Assembly: GCA_032622095.1 (NCBI GenBank)
Contig: CP136069.1
Coordinates: forward strand, 64,875,319-64,939,318
DNA length: 64,000 bases
Source: Siphonodentalium dalli
Taxonomy: Eukaryota > Mollusca > Scaphopoda > Gadilida > Siphonodentaliidae
Direction of reading: 5' to 3'
In this document: positions 12,353 through 24,032 of the stretch, one piece after another
How the letters are laid out: every line of letters begins with the position of its first letter
Numbering within the stretch: position 1 is the stretch's first letter
The notes under the pieces: generated by a model
What the model saw: only the letters and a program-made list of their open reading frames with translations
What the model was told of the DNA's origin: nothing
Database searches by the model: none
Translations under genes and position numbers: made by a program

Positions 12353-15289
12353 TAGGGTGTATTCTCATATGTGTTCTTCTGTGTTCACGAACAGTAGATC
12401 ACCAAGACCGAATACTGCGAACAGCTATGACGTGAACATGTGTGCAGCGATTTTAACACCCGATAACAAGTCAGCTAGAACATACACACGGACGCGTTAT
12501 GGGATCTGGAATCTCAATCCCCGAATTAGAATCAAGACTTGAGAACACGTTCTTGGTTTGTTCATGGCATGTTCTAAAATTATGACACCAGGGTCATGAG
12601 GTGGTCTACTGTTCGTGAACATAGACGAACATGGGTTCCAATACAGCCATCGCGTCGTTATCGGTGGGACGAGGGTTAGTTTCGTCTCATTCCACAGCTC
12701 TCCTTCCGAGGGAATTGTTGGATAGAAGCTAGTGATATAGCTGGTAACATGCTCGTTTGGTAGCATGGGCCCATCCACTCAACCTGAATTATCCAATTAC
12801 AAACATAAATCCTTCGATGAATGATAATGTCAGAGCAGCGTCATTCAGACTATTTGCGTGAACGACCGTTGCCGACATTAATCTGTGGAATAATGGAGAC
12901 TTATGAGACGCGGATATTTCGGCGGAGCATTCGAATCCATCGTGATAAAAGCTTAATATCGAGTGAGGACGATTTAGGTTAAATGAAATGAACGGATTAC
13001 GGTCTGTAATGAGAGTCAAGGCCGACAATTCAGATCGAGAAAGTACATTGACCTATTTACGACAGAGGTGGACCATATAATGGACACATTTCGCATAACG
13101 GACTACTACAGATAGGAATTATGAATAGCGTACTACGTCATCAGTATTTGTGCTTTTTTTTATCATTTGTCGTTGTTGTTGTATCCATAGTTACGATTAC
13201 GGTTCCGAGAAGACAAGCATGGTCACGCGAGATTTACATGCTATCAGGTAGCCTACCACTGACTATGACTTGATAACAACATAATTAAGTACAAAATTAT
13301 CACGACTAACATAAATCTATCACCTTACTGTGGTTGGTAAGAAGTTTGAACGGCACTTTATTTTTCACCAACTGACTCGTAATCATCAATTCTGTGAAAA
13401 GGTGTGGACTGTCCAAAAAACTTATGACTACTATAAGGTTTTCGTAATTGTTATCAGTATTGGTAATAAAGCACCCTAAATCATAATTACTCTCTGAAAA
13501 CCGACCTATTGTTGTCAAGAATGTCCCTATGTTGTGATATATGCGGTTTTATCTCGACTTGGCGACAAATGTGATGTTTTGTCACGATTCCATATCCTGT
13601 TCCACCATTTGTAATTAAGAAATTATTACCGGATAAATTTTAGAGAACCTAATTAAGTATTTGTTCATCGAACAAACAAGCGTACACGCCCCTTCCTACG
13701 TTTGAGCCTTTATGAGTATTTTTTCTTGAGTGGTTAGGTTCAAGTGGTTGCTTCATGTGTGGTTAAATTTGATGATAAACAGCTGTACTTAAGTGTAACC
13801 TTTTGGCGAATATTTATAAAAAATGTGCTCGATAAGTCTCGATTCGCACATGCACATCTTTCTGTTTACGGTAGGGTAATGAAAAATGTTAAACGAATGG
13901 AAAATAATCCATATGATGCAAGGGAATTAACTCCAAAATTAGTGTCCATGGCCAAGACCTTGCACTAACTTTGGACTGTCCAGACTTAAGTGGTATTTTT
14001 CAAGATGTTACTAAATGCCACTTTACGTCTTTCTGAACATTTTGACAGTTTCCAAATTAAGTGGTAACCATTTATGAAAAAATGACCACTTAATGGCTGG
14101 TTTATCATACAAAATACCATTTAATATTCCCAAAGATACGAGATACGAGGACATATGGCTTTCCATTTCCAACGAGCTGTCTGAAACCCAACGTCTGTAT
14201 TGTATTACGTAATTAGCGTCTAAACCCGGCTTCATATTTTTAGTAAGACACACGTGTATTATCGGCACGCGCGGTGATGCAATAGCTTAGCGCAATTATG
14301 TCGATATTAATGCCAGAACTTCATTTTAATTTTAATTAGAATATAATTATGATATTCGATTTGTGTTGGGTTATTTAGTGTTGACTCTGTGATAAAGATG
14401 GGTGATAAGGATGGTTGACCATTTTTGTCAACATAAAAAGACACATTTAAAATGGAACTATATTTTTTATGAAGGTGTCTTTAGTTCCTCTTGGGTTGTG
14501 ATAAAGAAATCAATATTATTATGTTTAACCCCAGCCATCGTTTTGCCATCCTAAAATGTGATTGTGTGATCAAATGTATCTGCTCTATATAAGTATATGA
14601 CGATTTTTGCAACCCAAACAATGCCTCTACCATTCGGTCCAGGTATGTACACAAAATGGTCAGAGATCACTACCCCCCCCCCCCCCCCAAATTACTACGG
14701 CGGTGAGTATTTTGCATATTGGTCACCGCAGTAGTACTCATTTGACCACCATTCATGCAAACACTGTCTCTGCTTGTGTATGTTCATGAAATGATCCACA
14801 CAAAAAACCAGATGGAACTGTTCATGGTGGAATCATTCATCTATACCAACAGCAAGCATTGACGGTTTTCAGTTAATCACTCGCCCAAAACAAATATCAC
14901 AACCGCGATATTCGTCGCTTGACATGGTCTGTATTATAATGTACGTTTGGCCATTTCTGCCAGTCATGCTGAGTCATTCGAGCAATTCGTCAGTCGTACG
15001 GTTCATGTCTGTTGTTGAAATGGTCCACACAAAAGAATAATTTATTCAAGGTCGAATCATGGATCTGGGCCGACAGTAAGCATTAACTTATTTGAGTCCA
15101 TTTCCTATAATCAGTCTGGCCATCATGTATCGGAATTCGATTGAGTGTCTTTGTCGTATAATGGATATTATTGAATATCTCTCTTGCTGAAGAAGAATGT
15201 AATACTGCAATAGGGATCAGGGACGTGGCGACATGTGAATTTGGGGGGGGGGGTCTCACACTCCCAACGTCGATCAAAATGTTCAACAT
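12353..15289. other. Non-coding spacer
   Basis: No gene recognised. It includes a poly-C run near 14671-14689 and a loose repeat between 14760-14850 and 15000-15080 (TGGTCCACACAAAA-type). A G run lies at about 15242-15253. Confidence 0.4.
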
Positions 15290-15458
15290 TTCATGCCTGG
15301 TTCAACATTGGTTGGAAATTTTCAACAATGTAATTGGTTGAAATTGTTCTAATTGCTTGGTATTCCAACAAGTGAAAACTGTTGTGGTGTTTTGACCAAC
15401 AGTAGCATATTTTTATACTTTTGGTCAAACATTGGGTCTGAAATTTTCCAAACCTTAA

Positions 15459-16410
15459 CCCTTTACCCAACAAAACGGCCAAAAACGCCCAAATAAAGCT
15501 TCAACAGTCTAAAATATCTTCGGTCTGTCTCAATAACACCATACAAATATGGATATCATTGGAACCGTTTCATTGACTACATTGTGACGGTTACAGTTAT
15601 GCCCTGTGCCAATGCATTCTCTTATATATGCGAGTCGGCCATATGTCGCCTCGCATATATAAGAGAATGCATTGGCCTAAAAAAATCTTTTTTTAACACT
15701 TTTTACCATTTTTGCTTACATTCTTTAACAATTTTATAACTTTTTCTTACAGTTTTTAACAATTTTTATAATATTTTTCTACATTCTTTTACAATTTTAT
15801 CATTTTTAATATGTGTTAAAGGCACGTCAGGCCTTAGTTGTCGAAAATATTCATATTTGTTCTAATCACCGTAAACAGAAAAACATTAAAACGCATAGTT
15901 TCGTTCATATATACCATGATCATCACGTAAACAGCATGTTATCATAAAGACCTACTATATTTTACCTAAGCAAGAGCCTGGTTGTGTTACAGAAGACAGC
16001 ACAATGCTACTGGCTAATCACACACAAATGGCATAAACGCTCTTTATTAGTTCCATATCAGGAATTCACCAACAAAGAACGCTCTTTATGTTTACCATCA
16101 TAATATAAACAAACACCAGAAAAGTAACTTTTTATGCTTTTGTTTACATAACAATGGTCAAACATTTGACAATAACATACTGTTTATGCGATATTTCTTA
16201 TTTGTATACGGACAAAGTCTGTCTACATTTTGATGTTCTTTCTGTTTGTGGCGGTTTTTGACGGGTGGAAATATTTTCACAGGATACCCACCGCCAAGGC
16301 CAACCGTTCCTTTAAGCCAATGCATTCTCTTATATATGCGAGGCGACATATGGTCGACTCGCATATATAAGAGAATGCATTGGCACAGGGCCGTTCTGTT
16401 GGGTAAAGGG
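15459..16410. mobile_element. piggyBac-type MITE (complete ends), itself carrying an insertion
   Basis: Inverted termini CCCTTTACCCAACAAAACGG and CCGTTCTGTTGGGTAAAGGG, flanked by TTAA at 15455-15458 and 16411-16414. Subterminal 69 bp palindromes lie at 15608-15676 and 16316-16384. Without the inserted 492 bp MITE and its duplicated TTAA the element is about 456 bp. TTAA targeting and CCC ends indicate the piggyBac superfamily. No transposase. Confidence 0.9.
15820..16311. mobile_element. 492 bp TTAA-target MITE, copy 1 (nested)
   Basis: The ends AGGCACGTCAGGCCTT and AAGGCCAACCGTTCCT are inverted repeats with four mismatches, flanked by TTAA (15816-15819, 16312-16315). The uninterrupted site GTGTTAAGCC is present in inverse orientation at about 10658-10667. 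It is nearly identical to the copy at 17511-18008. Internal open frames are short and not recognised. Confidence 0.9.
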
Positions 16411-16610
16411 TTAAGGGGTTGTCACGTTGTAAATTTCCAACAGTTGGAAATCTTGAGGTACCAGTTGGAAAGTTCCAACCCAAGGGGGAGAGTGGTGCAA
16501 ATGGACTGGTCTGATTCAAGGGGTGCTGTTGGAAATTTCAATGTGTACACTCCCCAACGGTTACACTCCATAGCCACGTCCATGGTCCCGCTTTTAATTT
16601 TTGGCTTGAA

Positions 16611-17510
16611 GCTTGTAAGGTAAATGGCAACATAGCATAGCCACAATGAATACGAGAGAGCGGAAACATGTATCTTCCATTAGAGAACATACGTTACACC
16701 GATTTCGAATAACACTTTGGCAATATAATAATGGATGGGGTTGCATAAGGCATAGCTCTGTACACGTTGAAGCTAAAGAACTTGTGGACATCGGTTGAGT
16801 TATAAATGCATGGTTATATAAAGTTGAAGGGTAAATCCTCATAATAGATTCTGTTATAACACACTCTATATTATAAAGCATTTTTTTCACGAACACTTAT
16901 CCCATAGGAAATGTTCAGATAGTAAGTTCAACAAACGCGCATAGGTTAAGACATCATGGCGACAGATAAAAAGTGCACTTTGGTGAGATCCTGCACATAA
17001 TTTGATGACATAGTATACCACAATCGTATCTCTATCCGTGTGTTTTCCGACATCCGAGATTGAGGAGAAGGAGTGGCAGGATTAAATGCCCACTTAATGT
17101 TTGAACCCCCGATCATTTCTATACAGATTCAGTGTTAGTGATTATTGTTGGTATGAAATAAAACCAAAAATATAGGTATTCCACCGGGATACAATACAGC
17201 TGTGGCATAGGAGTGTCCAACAAGCGATCGATATTCTCAGATTCATACCAAAGACTGCCCCCTTTATTCACCCACAATGCATCAAAATTCAAAACTAGGA
17301 GATAGAGTTATTCCTATTCCATCGAGAATAACATACTGGCAGTACAGTCCAGATCAAATTTAAGCACAAAACCAAGCGCTCAAGACACACGTCGGTATAT
17401 CTCGAGAAAAACAACGTGGCCTCAGTGTATTCGACCGGAAAAGTTGACAATACAATGTTTTGGAACTTCCTCTTTCAAATGGTATATAGTATAGAATATG
17501 TAGTTTTTAA
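16611..17510. other. Non-coding spacer
   Basis: No gene recognised. A fragment near 16900-16935 (AAATGTTCAGATAGTAAGTT) matches the interior of the TTTCTATACTAAAT MITE family found elsewhere in the window. Confidence 0.4.
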
Positions 17511-18008
17511 AGGCACGTGAGGCCTTAGTTGTCGAAAATATTCATATTTGTTCTAATCACCGTAAACAGAAAAACATTAAAACGCATAGTTTCGTTCATA
17601 TACATGTATACCATGACCATCACGTAAACAGCATGTTATCATAAAGACCTACTATATTTTACCTAAGCAAGAGCCTGGTTGTGTTACAGAAGACAGCACA
17701 ATGCTACTGGCTAATCACACACAAATGGCATAAACGCTCTTTATTAGTTCCATATCAGGAATTCACCAACAAAGAACGCTCGTTATGTTTACCATCATAA
17801 TATAAACAAACACCAGAAAAGTAACTTTTTATGCTTTTGTTTACATAACAATGGTCAAACATTTGACAATAACATACTGTTTATGCGATATTTCTTATTT
17901 GTATACGGACAAAGTCTGTCTACATTTTGATGTTCTTTCTGTTTGTGGCGGTTTTTGACGGGTGGAAATATTTTCACAGGATACCCACCGCCAAGGCCAA
18001 CCGTATCT
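17511..18008. mobile_element. TTAA-target MITE, copy 2
   Basis: Ends AGGCACGTGAGGCCTT and AAGGCCAACCGTATCT, flanked by TTAA at 17507-17510 and 18009-18012. It differs from the nested copy at 15820 by only a handful of substitutions and one 6 bp indel, so both insertions look recent. Confidence 0.9.
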
Positions 18009-18359
18009 TTAATGTGAACATTTACCTTTAACATTATATAATATTAACATGAGAAGCGCGGTTGGCGATTATCGCAATACCCAAGGTGAACAATCCGACA
18101 TTCGTACTCAGATGTCATAAATGTTTGTAGCTCGCTTGTCTGGCCTAAGTTTCACGGTAAAATTGCTAACTTGAATATATTTGTCGTTCTGTATATGTTT
18201 ATCATGCCATTTTTTTTTATTCCTTTTTAGTTTCCACGAATTCAATACAACACCAATTCGATGATTTAATATTTAAAAAATATTATGCACGGAGTTAAGT
18301 TGTTCCTAGAGTACGTTATTTACTTGTGATAGTTACGTTGGGGGCATTGTGTTCCCCTA

Positions 18360-18810
18360 GCGAATTGCGATAATTGCCAACCGAGAAGCACATGGTTGGT
18401 GTAATTAAACTTCCGCTCGTGTTAGTGGTATTTGGTTTATGTTTAATATATTAGTCAACGGAACAGCAGGTATAACGTGGCACATGATAAAAACACAAGT
18501 CACAGAAGAAGAATTATCCGAATATAATTATGTGCTGTGTTCCTCTGTCTGTGTGATTAATGATATCGACATTCGAGAAGGACGACAGAGAGTGGCAGGA
18601 TTAATTATAACGTCACCGGGAATGAAGCAGAGAGCGACACATTGTCTATACGCCCATATGGATGCGACATTGATGAAATCACGAATCTAATTCATATGCG
18701 TCACCTTGGCACAGCGTTGGTGTAATCAAACTTCCGCTTCTGTCAGAGGCATTTGTTTTATGTTTGGTAAATTAGTCAACGGAACCGCGTGTATAGCGTG
18801 GCACACGATC
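18360..18810. repeat. Diverged tandem duplication (~330 bp offset)
   Basis: GGTTGGTGTAATTAAACTTC, TTAGTCAACGGAAC and GCGTGGCACA-type strings at 18390-18490 recur at about 18715-18810. The intervening 83-codon frame is not recognised. Confidence 0.55.
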
Positions 18811-18839
18811 AAACATAATTATCTTAAGTTTTATAGTGT

Positions 18840-19212
18840 TTCCTTGGTATAAAGTAATAAATATGAATTTAAGGCCCCTGTCCGGGAATGCTTCTATCAA
18901 TTAATCTTGATTCTATTTCGGATTTCCTCGTATTTATAATACATACACCCAATTTACAAACGCGGAACAGTTCGGGGCATAGCAAGCGGGAGAACTATAT
19001 CTCTATCTGAGATCGCACGAAGTGTCATTGCCTATATTTTCTTTTTAAAATAGCCGTACAAAATTTCGCAATTGATTGTATGTATTTTATCAGAAAATTC
19101 GAAATAAATTAAATAACAAGACGGGGGTCTTCGATTCATATTTATTATTTTATTCCCAGGAAACTGTATAAAACTTGTAAAATGAAGAGATATACCATCT
19201 TTAAAATAATCA
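18840..19212. repeat. Dispersed ~350 bp repeat, copy B
   Basis: Matches 8580-8936 through GGGCATAGCAAGCGGGAGA, TTCGATTCATATTTATTATT, CCAGGAAACTGTATA and ACCATCTTTAA. It ends with AATAATCAAG, as copy A does, right where another repeat begins. Confidence 0.6.
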
Positions 19213-19660
19213 AGCCGATTCGATGGTCTCCATACCATTATATTCCAACAACAACAATTTAAAAAAAATGCCGTTGCAGTTATCAGAATCGAGTAATTGC
19301 CCAAAAATAATGCTAACATAAGACAACTATAGTATAAAATTGCCCAAAATCTGTTATTTATCAACATTTTGTTTAACTAAATTTTGCCGGTTTGTCAAAT
19401 ATCTGACACAAAAAAAGCCACTTGATATTATAGTTATCCATCTTCATCCGCAATTTGGTCCGGGATTTTCTTCTCGTCGACTGTTTACTGGGCCACTGAA
19501 AATTATCGGTGGTGAAATATAATAGATTTCAAAAATCGATATCTGATCACTCTGAGCTTTGATTGGTGGGTTCCACTACTCGAATCAAATATTTCTTATC
19601 CCCGAAGCCAAGGAAATAGTAATTTGCGAGCGTTAATTCGGATTATAAATGCCTCTTTAA
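19212..19660 (+). repeat. Left arm of ~450 bp inverted-repeat pair
   Basis: Matches the reverse complement of 26640-27064. Shared strings include ATTCCAACAACAA, GCAGTTATCAGAATCGA, AAAATTGCCCAAAA, CCATCTTCATCCGCAATTTG and GCGAGCGTTAATTCGGATTA. Either two independent insertions or the termini of one large element. Confidence 0.7.
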
Positions 19661-19842
19661 GTGCGCGTGTACTGTGCTCGGTGTCTAGGGGATTAATTAT
19701 ATTGACACCAGAAGTAAGACAGATAGCGGCATGATTAATTATAACAGTACTCGAGAAGTAAGTGCAGTGAATGACAACATCCCAAGGCAGCGACGCGACT
19801 GTATACCAAACATGTCTGTTAAATGGGGTGTGACTAATTAGT

Positions 19843-21410
19843 GCCCGGGCACGCCCGGGCACCCCCGGGCAAGCCCGGGCACGCCCGGGCAGGTCCGGGT
19901 GTTCTCATGGGCCCGCATACAGTCTAATATGATGCCACATGGTAGTAGGATACAGAATAAGCATATATTGTGAAAATTGACTTGCTGTGTCGTCCACCGG
20001 CGGGTTTATTAACCATTTAAATGCCGATATTGACTAAAAGAACCCGGGAGAGCCCAGACGGACGCATAGACCCGACCATATTATATTTTGATGTCTATGG
20101 TAGCGAGGCACTTACTAAAGGTATATATTGCAAATATTGACTCGCTATCTCGCTCGCGGCCGGCTTCATTAACCCCTTAAATGACGATATGCGCCAGAAG
20201 AACATGGCGCAAGCCCGGGCACGTCCGGGCAGGCCCTGGTGATCTCATGGACCCGCAGACAGTCTAATATGATGTCATATGGTAGTAGGATACAGAATAA
20301 GCATATATTATGAAAATTGACTTGCTGTGTCGTCCACCGGCGGGTTTATTAACCATTTAAATGCCGATATTGACTAAAAGAACCCGGGAGAGCCCAGACG
20401 GACGCATAGACCCGACCATATTATATATTGATGACTAATGGTTGCGAGGCACTTACTAAAGGTATATTGCAAATATTGACTCGCTATCTCGTTCGCGGCC
20501 GGCTTCATTAACCCCTTAAATGACGATATGTGCCAGAAGAACATGGCGCAAGCCCGGGCACGCCCGGGCAGGCCCTGGTGGTCTCATGGGCCCGCAGACA
20601 GTCTAATATGATGTCATATGGTAGTCGGATACAGAATAAGCATATATTTTGAAAATTTACTTGCTGTGTCGTCCACCGGCGGGTTTATTAACCCTCTAAA
20701 TATCGATATTAACTAAAAGAACCCGGGAGAGACCGGACGGACACAGAAACCTGATAATATTATATATTGATGACTAATGGTAGCGAGGCACTTACTAAAG
20801 GTATATTGCAAATATTGACTCGCTATCTCGTTCACCGTCGGCTTCATTAACCCCTTAAATAACGATATGCGCCAGAAGAACGCGGCAAGCCCGGGTAAGC
20901 CCGGACAGGCCCTGGCTGCCCCCCGAACCCGCAGACAGTCTAATATGATTCCGTACGGTAGTAGGATTCTGAATAAGCATGCAAATTTACTTGCTGTGTC
21001 ATCAACCGGCGGGTTTATTAACACTTTAAATGCCGATATTAACTTAAAGAACCCGGGAGAGCCTCGACTGACACAGCGACCCGATCATATTATATATTGA
21101 TGAATAATGGGATCGAGGCACTTACTAAAGGTATATTGCAAATATTGACTCGCTATTTCGTTCGCGGCCGGCTTTATTAATCCCTTAAATGACGATCTGC
21201 ACCAAGAGAGCACGGGAAAGCCCGGGCAAGTTCGGGCAGGCCCCGATGGCCTCATGGGCCCGCGGACAGTCTAATATGATGTCGTATGGTAGTAGGACAT
21301 ATACAGAATAAGCATAGATTATGAAAATTGACTTGCTGTGTCGTCCACCGGCCGGTTAATTAACCATTTAAATGCCGATATTAACTAGAAGAACCCTGGA
21401 GACTTCTCGG
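19843..21410. repeat. 340 bp higher-order tandem array, left
   Basis: AGTCTAATATGAT recurs at 19921, 20261, 20600, 20937 and 21268. Each unit is itself a diverged dimer of about 170 bp: one half has CGTCCACCGGCGGGTTTATT, the other has TCGCGGCCGGCTTCATTAA at the equivalent place. The halves are separated by GCCCGGGC-rich and CCCGGGAGAGCCC-type links. Confidence 0.85.
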
Positions 21411-22484
21411 GTTCGGTGATACCTTCGGGTTTGGCGATGTATACCACGTACACGGGGTGAACTACGGGAATAAATAATAAGGTTTTAGACAACTTATAAA
21501 CTTTATTTCATCTAAACGGCACTATCAGTAAATAAAAAAAAAATATATATATATATATCACATCACCTTGAAACATTTTATACATAAATATATTTGCAAG
21601 TAAAAATCATACTGTGCACAACATTTCCCGGAAATAGAATCGCTTGAATGATATTACTATAATGGAGACAGAAGTACGATAACAAAACTCCATCCAAATA
21701 GTTGTCATTTCAATTTCAGAAATGAAACTATGCGTCATGCATAATTTATATTCCATTAATCTCTATATTTTCCCTTTTGGTAAGTTATAGAACTTAAAAT
21801 TGCAGGACATTTTGTCCGAGAAAAACAGAATAGCTATCTTCAAATAAGTTGTTCTGTGTATAGATCAGTTAAAATTTCTAAATTCTCAAATAAACAGAAT
21901 ATTTGTGTATACGCGTATAATTTCCAGGAATGTTCGGGAAACAATATGTACATGATAGTATAAAAGCATTTATGGGGAAAACTCACAACAGCTGAAACGA
22001 AAAATGTCCACCAACAGTACTATATAAGCCACACATATATACACGTGTTTGCAATATATATATAGGGCAAATGAATATAATTTTGTCAAATTGTTTAGAA
22101 CATTTCCCGGAAATCTAATCACTCGAACTTCCATATATATGTGTATTTTCGAAAGATTTATCGGACATTTTCAAATGTTTACAGTTAACAAAGGATGCTA
22201 AAACTAGTTAGTAACAATTGGGTGATTGGCGGAATGTTCATATGTTAAACTTCAAGAGTGATTGATTTCTAACTAATTTGTTTCTCACAGTTCGTGCATA
22301 TATGATTTCCAGGAATGTTCATGAAACAATTTATGAATAATATATAACAAGCAAAACAAATATGAGAACCACAAGATATATAACAATCATACCTACTAAT
22401 AGCACAATTGAAAGTATAATATATACATACACGTGAATAGATATATAATTCAAAACTTTTTCAAACTGTTTGCATAGTTCTACC

Positions 22485-22570
22485 CAATAACATAGCTTTC
22501 TGCACAAGGTCTTCGTCAGTGATGATATATCATCACTGATGAAGGCCTGATGCCGAAAGCTATGTTATTG
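22485..22570. repeat. Imperfect palindrome in the centre of the 3.6 kb element
   Basis: CAATAACATAGCTTTC and GAAAGCTATGTTATTG bracket an inverted TCAGTGATGATATATCATCA core. Confidence 0.75.
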
Positions 22571-22673
22571 AACAAATCTAACTAGATGTGCATCTACTAC
22601 ACGGCCCCTGTCTTAGTGGGTGACCCATGATGTGCTAGATGTTTGCAATATTGTATAAGAATGGTATCGCTTA

Positions 22674-23402
22674 TGCCCGGGCTTGCGCCATGTTCTTCTG
22701 GCGCATATCGTCATTTAAGGGGTTAATGAAGCCGGCCGCGAACGAGATAGCGAGTCAATATTTGCAATATATACCTGTAGTAAGTGCCTCGCTACCATTA
22801 GTCATCAATATATAATATGGTCGGGTCTATGCGTCCGTCTGGGCTCTCCCGGGTTCTTTTAGTCAATATCGGCATTTAAATGGTTAATAAACCCGCCGGT
22901 GGACGACACAGCAAGTCAATTTTCCTAATATATGCTTATTCTGTATCCTACTACCATATGGCATCATATTAGACTGTCCGCGGGCCCATGAGACCACCAA
23001 GACCTGCCCGGGCGTGCCCGGGCTTGCGCCATGTTCTTCTGGCGCATATCGTCATTTAAGGGGTTAATGAAGCCGGCCGCGAACGAGATAGCGAGTCAAT
23101 ATTTGCAATATATACCTTTAGTAAGTGCCTCGCTACCATTAGTCATCAATATATAATATGGTCGGGTCTATGCGTCCGTCTGGGCTCTCCCGGGTTCTTT
23201 TAGTCAATATCGGCATTTAAATGGTTAATAAACCCGCCGGTGGACGACACAGCAAGTCAATTTTCCTAATATATGCTTATTCTGTATCCTACTACCATAT
23301 GGCATCATATTAGACTGTATGCGGGCCCATGAGACCACCAAGACCTGCCCGGGCGTGCCCGGGCTTGCCCGGGCGTGCCCGGGCGTGCCCGGGCTTGCCC
23401 GG
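22674..23402. repeat. 340 bp higher-order tandem array, right (inverted)
   Basis: Two units in reverse complement to the left array, about 341 bp apart (22971 and 23312 for the inverted AGTCTAATATG motif), closing with five GCCCGGGC decamers. Confidence 0.85.
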
Positions 23403-23544
23403 GCACTAATTAGTCACACCGGTTAAATGTATCTAGTAGTCTTAGGGATGTCATCTCTTAAATCCTGAATCCTAAACACAAGATAGCAGAGAGGAATGCA
23501 TCTTGTGTACAAAGGCCACAAGCGTACCGGCTTTTCGTGTACAA

Positions 23545-23818
23545 TTAGTAGATTTCTCATTCAGTCGAGTTATAGAAGTATACGTTGGAACGGTCTTTTA
23601 TTCATTTGGATGATGTTCGTGTGATAAAAGCAGACGACAGACAGAAACACAGATAATACAAGACCGACCAGAATGGTTCATATACATACATAGGTGGGAA
23701 ATGTTCAGATAATACAAGACCGACCAGAATGGTTCATATACATAGGTGGGAAAGATCAACAAACGACCTAACATTCCTAAGGAAACTTCTCGCCAATGAG
23801 TGTTTAGTGTAGAAAGGG
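23545..23818. mobile_element. TTTCTATACTAAAT-family MITE (left end degenerate)
   Basis: The right end GTGTTTAGTGTAGAAAGGG adjoins TTAA (23819-23822). The interior shares GAAGTATACGTTGGAACGGT, GCAGACGACAGACAG and GGGAAATGTTCAGATAATA with copies at 53130, 54316, 56601 and 57637. An internal 60 bp segment is duplicated (ACAAGACCGACCAGAATGGT twice). Confidence 0.65.
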
Positions 23819-23822
23819 TTAA

Positions 23823-24022
23823 CCCATTCAGTGCCAAGTCTGATTTTTGTATCAACCCATATTTCCTTGATCATTTTTCAAATTTATTGATTATAATAAT
23901 GTAACGGAAAGAGCTCCTAGAGCTCCTGCCCATCAATGTATCACATTATTATAATCAATAAATTTGAAAAATGATCAAGGAAATATGGGTTGATACAATA
24001 ATCGGATTTGGCACTGAAAGGG
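23823..24022. mobile_element. 200 bp hairpin MITE (CCCATTCAGTGCC ends)
   Basis: Arms of about 85 bp run inward from CCCATTCAGTGCCAAGTC and GGATTTGGCACTGAAAGGG, with centre AGAGCTCCTAGAGCTCCT. TTAA lies at 23819-23822 on the left; the right has the altered GGGTAAAA. It uses the TTAA that also ends the neighbouring MITE. Confidence 0.8.
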
Positions 24023-24032
24023 TAAAATAGTA

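Larger units (their letters stand above)
15290..16610. repeat. Dispersed 'TTGGAAA' repeat interrupted by nested MITEs
   Basis: The outer parts 15290-15454 and 16415-16610 belong to one repeat that recurs uninterrupted in reverse complement at about 31930-32170 and partly at 60240-60440. Shared markers are GACCAACAGTAGCATATTTT and GTGCAAATGGACTGGTCTGA. The middle is an inserted piggyBac-type MITE. Confidence 0.8.
19827..23420. mobile_element. 3.6 kb element with satellite-like inverted terminal arrays
   Basis: It starts GGTGTGACTAATTAGTGCCC and ends with the exact inverse. The 8 bp GTTAAATG lies directly outside both ends (19817-19824 and 23422-23429), a likely target duplication. The left arm (19827-21410) holds about five units of 331-340 bp; the right arm (22670-23420) holds two such units in opposite orientation. 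Both ends begin with 10 bp GCCCGGGCAC-type repeats. The middle (21420-22670) is AT-rich with no transposase ORF, so the element is non-autonomous. Superfamily is unclear; the 8 bp duplication would suit hAT, P or Merlin. Confidence 0.75.

Noticed and set aside
10686-16519. Recurring peptide NAFSYICEST...LAYIRECIGL in several frames, looking like a conserved protein
   Set aside because: It is the translation of the 69 bp palindrome carried by the MITEs; the frames have no other shared content.
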